5,201 bases of DNA from Candidatus Methanoperedentaceae archaeon (GTDB lineage Archaea; Halobacteriota; Methanosarcinia; Methanosarcinales; Methanoperedenaceae), in NCBI GenBank assembly GCA_013331375.1, contig DUGO01000222.1, positions 194-5,394 of the forward strand. The letters run 5' to 3'. Shown here one piece after another: positions 5,185-5,201 of the stretch (positions within the stretch are counted from its first letter, which is position 1; each line of letters opens with the position of its first letter). The notes under the pieces were generated by a model that searched no databases, was not told where the DNA came from, and was given only the letters and a program-made list of their open reading frames with translations. A program made the translations under genes and the position numbers.

Positions 5185-5201
5185 AGGGAAAAGTATCCCG
5201 A

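Overview
The window is probably from an archaeon, and a euryarchaeote of the methanogen/ANME type would fit. The grounds are GGTGA-type Shine-Dalgarno sites, a TATA-like box close upstream of a short leader, and a phosphate transporter ATPase fused to a TusA-like domain. This is an inference; a bacterial source is not excluded. There are two clearly different halves: positions 1 to about 2410 are AT-rich with small accessory genes and many short repeats, while about 2417 to 5201 is GC-richer, densely coding and operonic.

Left half. An HhH/DNA-glycosylase-like protein of unknown function (120-773, +) converges on a DUF429-like predicted RNase H-fold nuclease (950-1609, -). Two short open frames, 786-890 and 1685-1777 (both -), read like remnants or tiny genes. 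Next is a GxxExxY-family PD-(D/E)XK-like protein (1863-2243, -). It is bracketed by two copies of a hairpin repeat built from 9-bp units (AATCCTGTT-like). Outside those hairpins lie two copies of the 8-mer GAGGCGCC, one of them just past the pstB stop codon. The arrangement looks like a small inserted cassette and is the best candidate here for an undescribed mobile or selfish unit.

Right half. Three genes on the minus strand form a tight operon, pstC-pstA-pstB. pstC and pstA overlap by 8 bp, and pstA and pstB are 4 bp apart. Together they encode the two membrane permeases and the ATPase of a high-affinity phosphate (or related oxyanion) ABC importer. The substrate-binding protein PstS would lie upstream, beyond position 5201. 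No phoU follows pstB: the repeat cassette begins immediately after it. PstB is unusual in carrying a C-terminal TusA/SirA-like domain of about 70 residues with its cysteine in a CPFN motif. This suggests a persulfide, redox or regulatory link to the transporter.

No tRNA, rRNA or CRISPR array was seen, and no stretch longer than 300 bp lacks a gene. The intergenic gaps (1-119, 774-949, 1610-1862, 2244-2416) hold mainly repeats, short open frames and expression signals.
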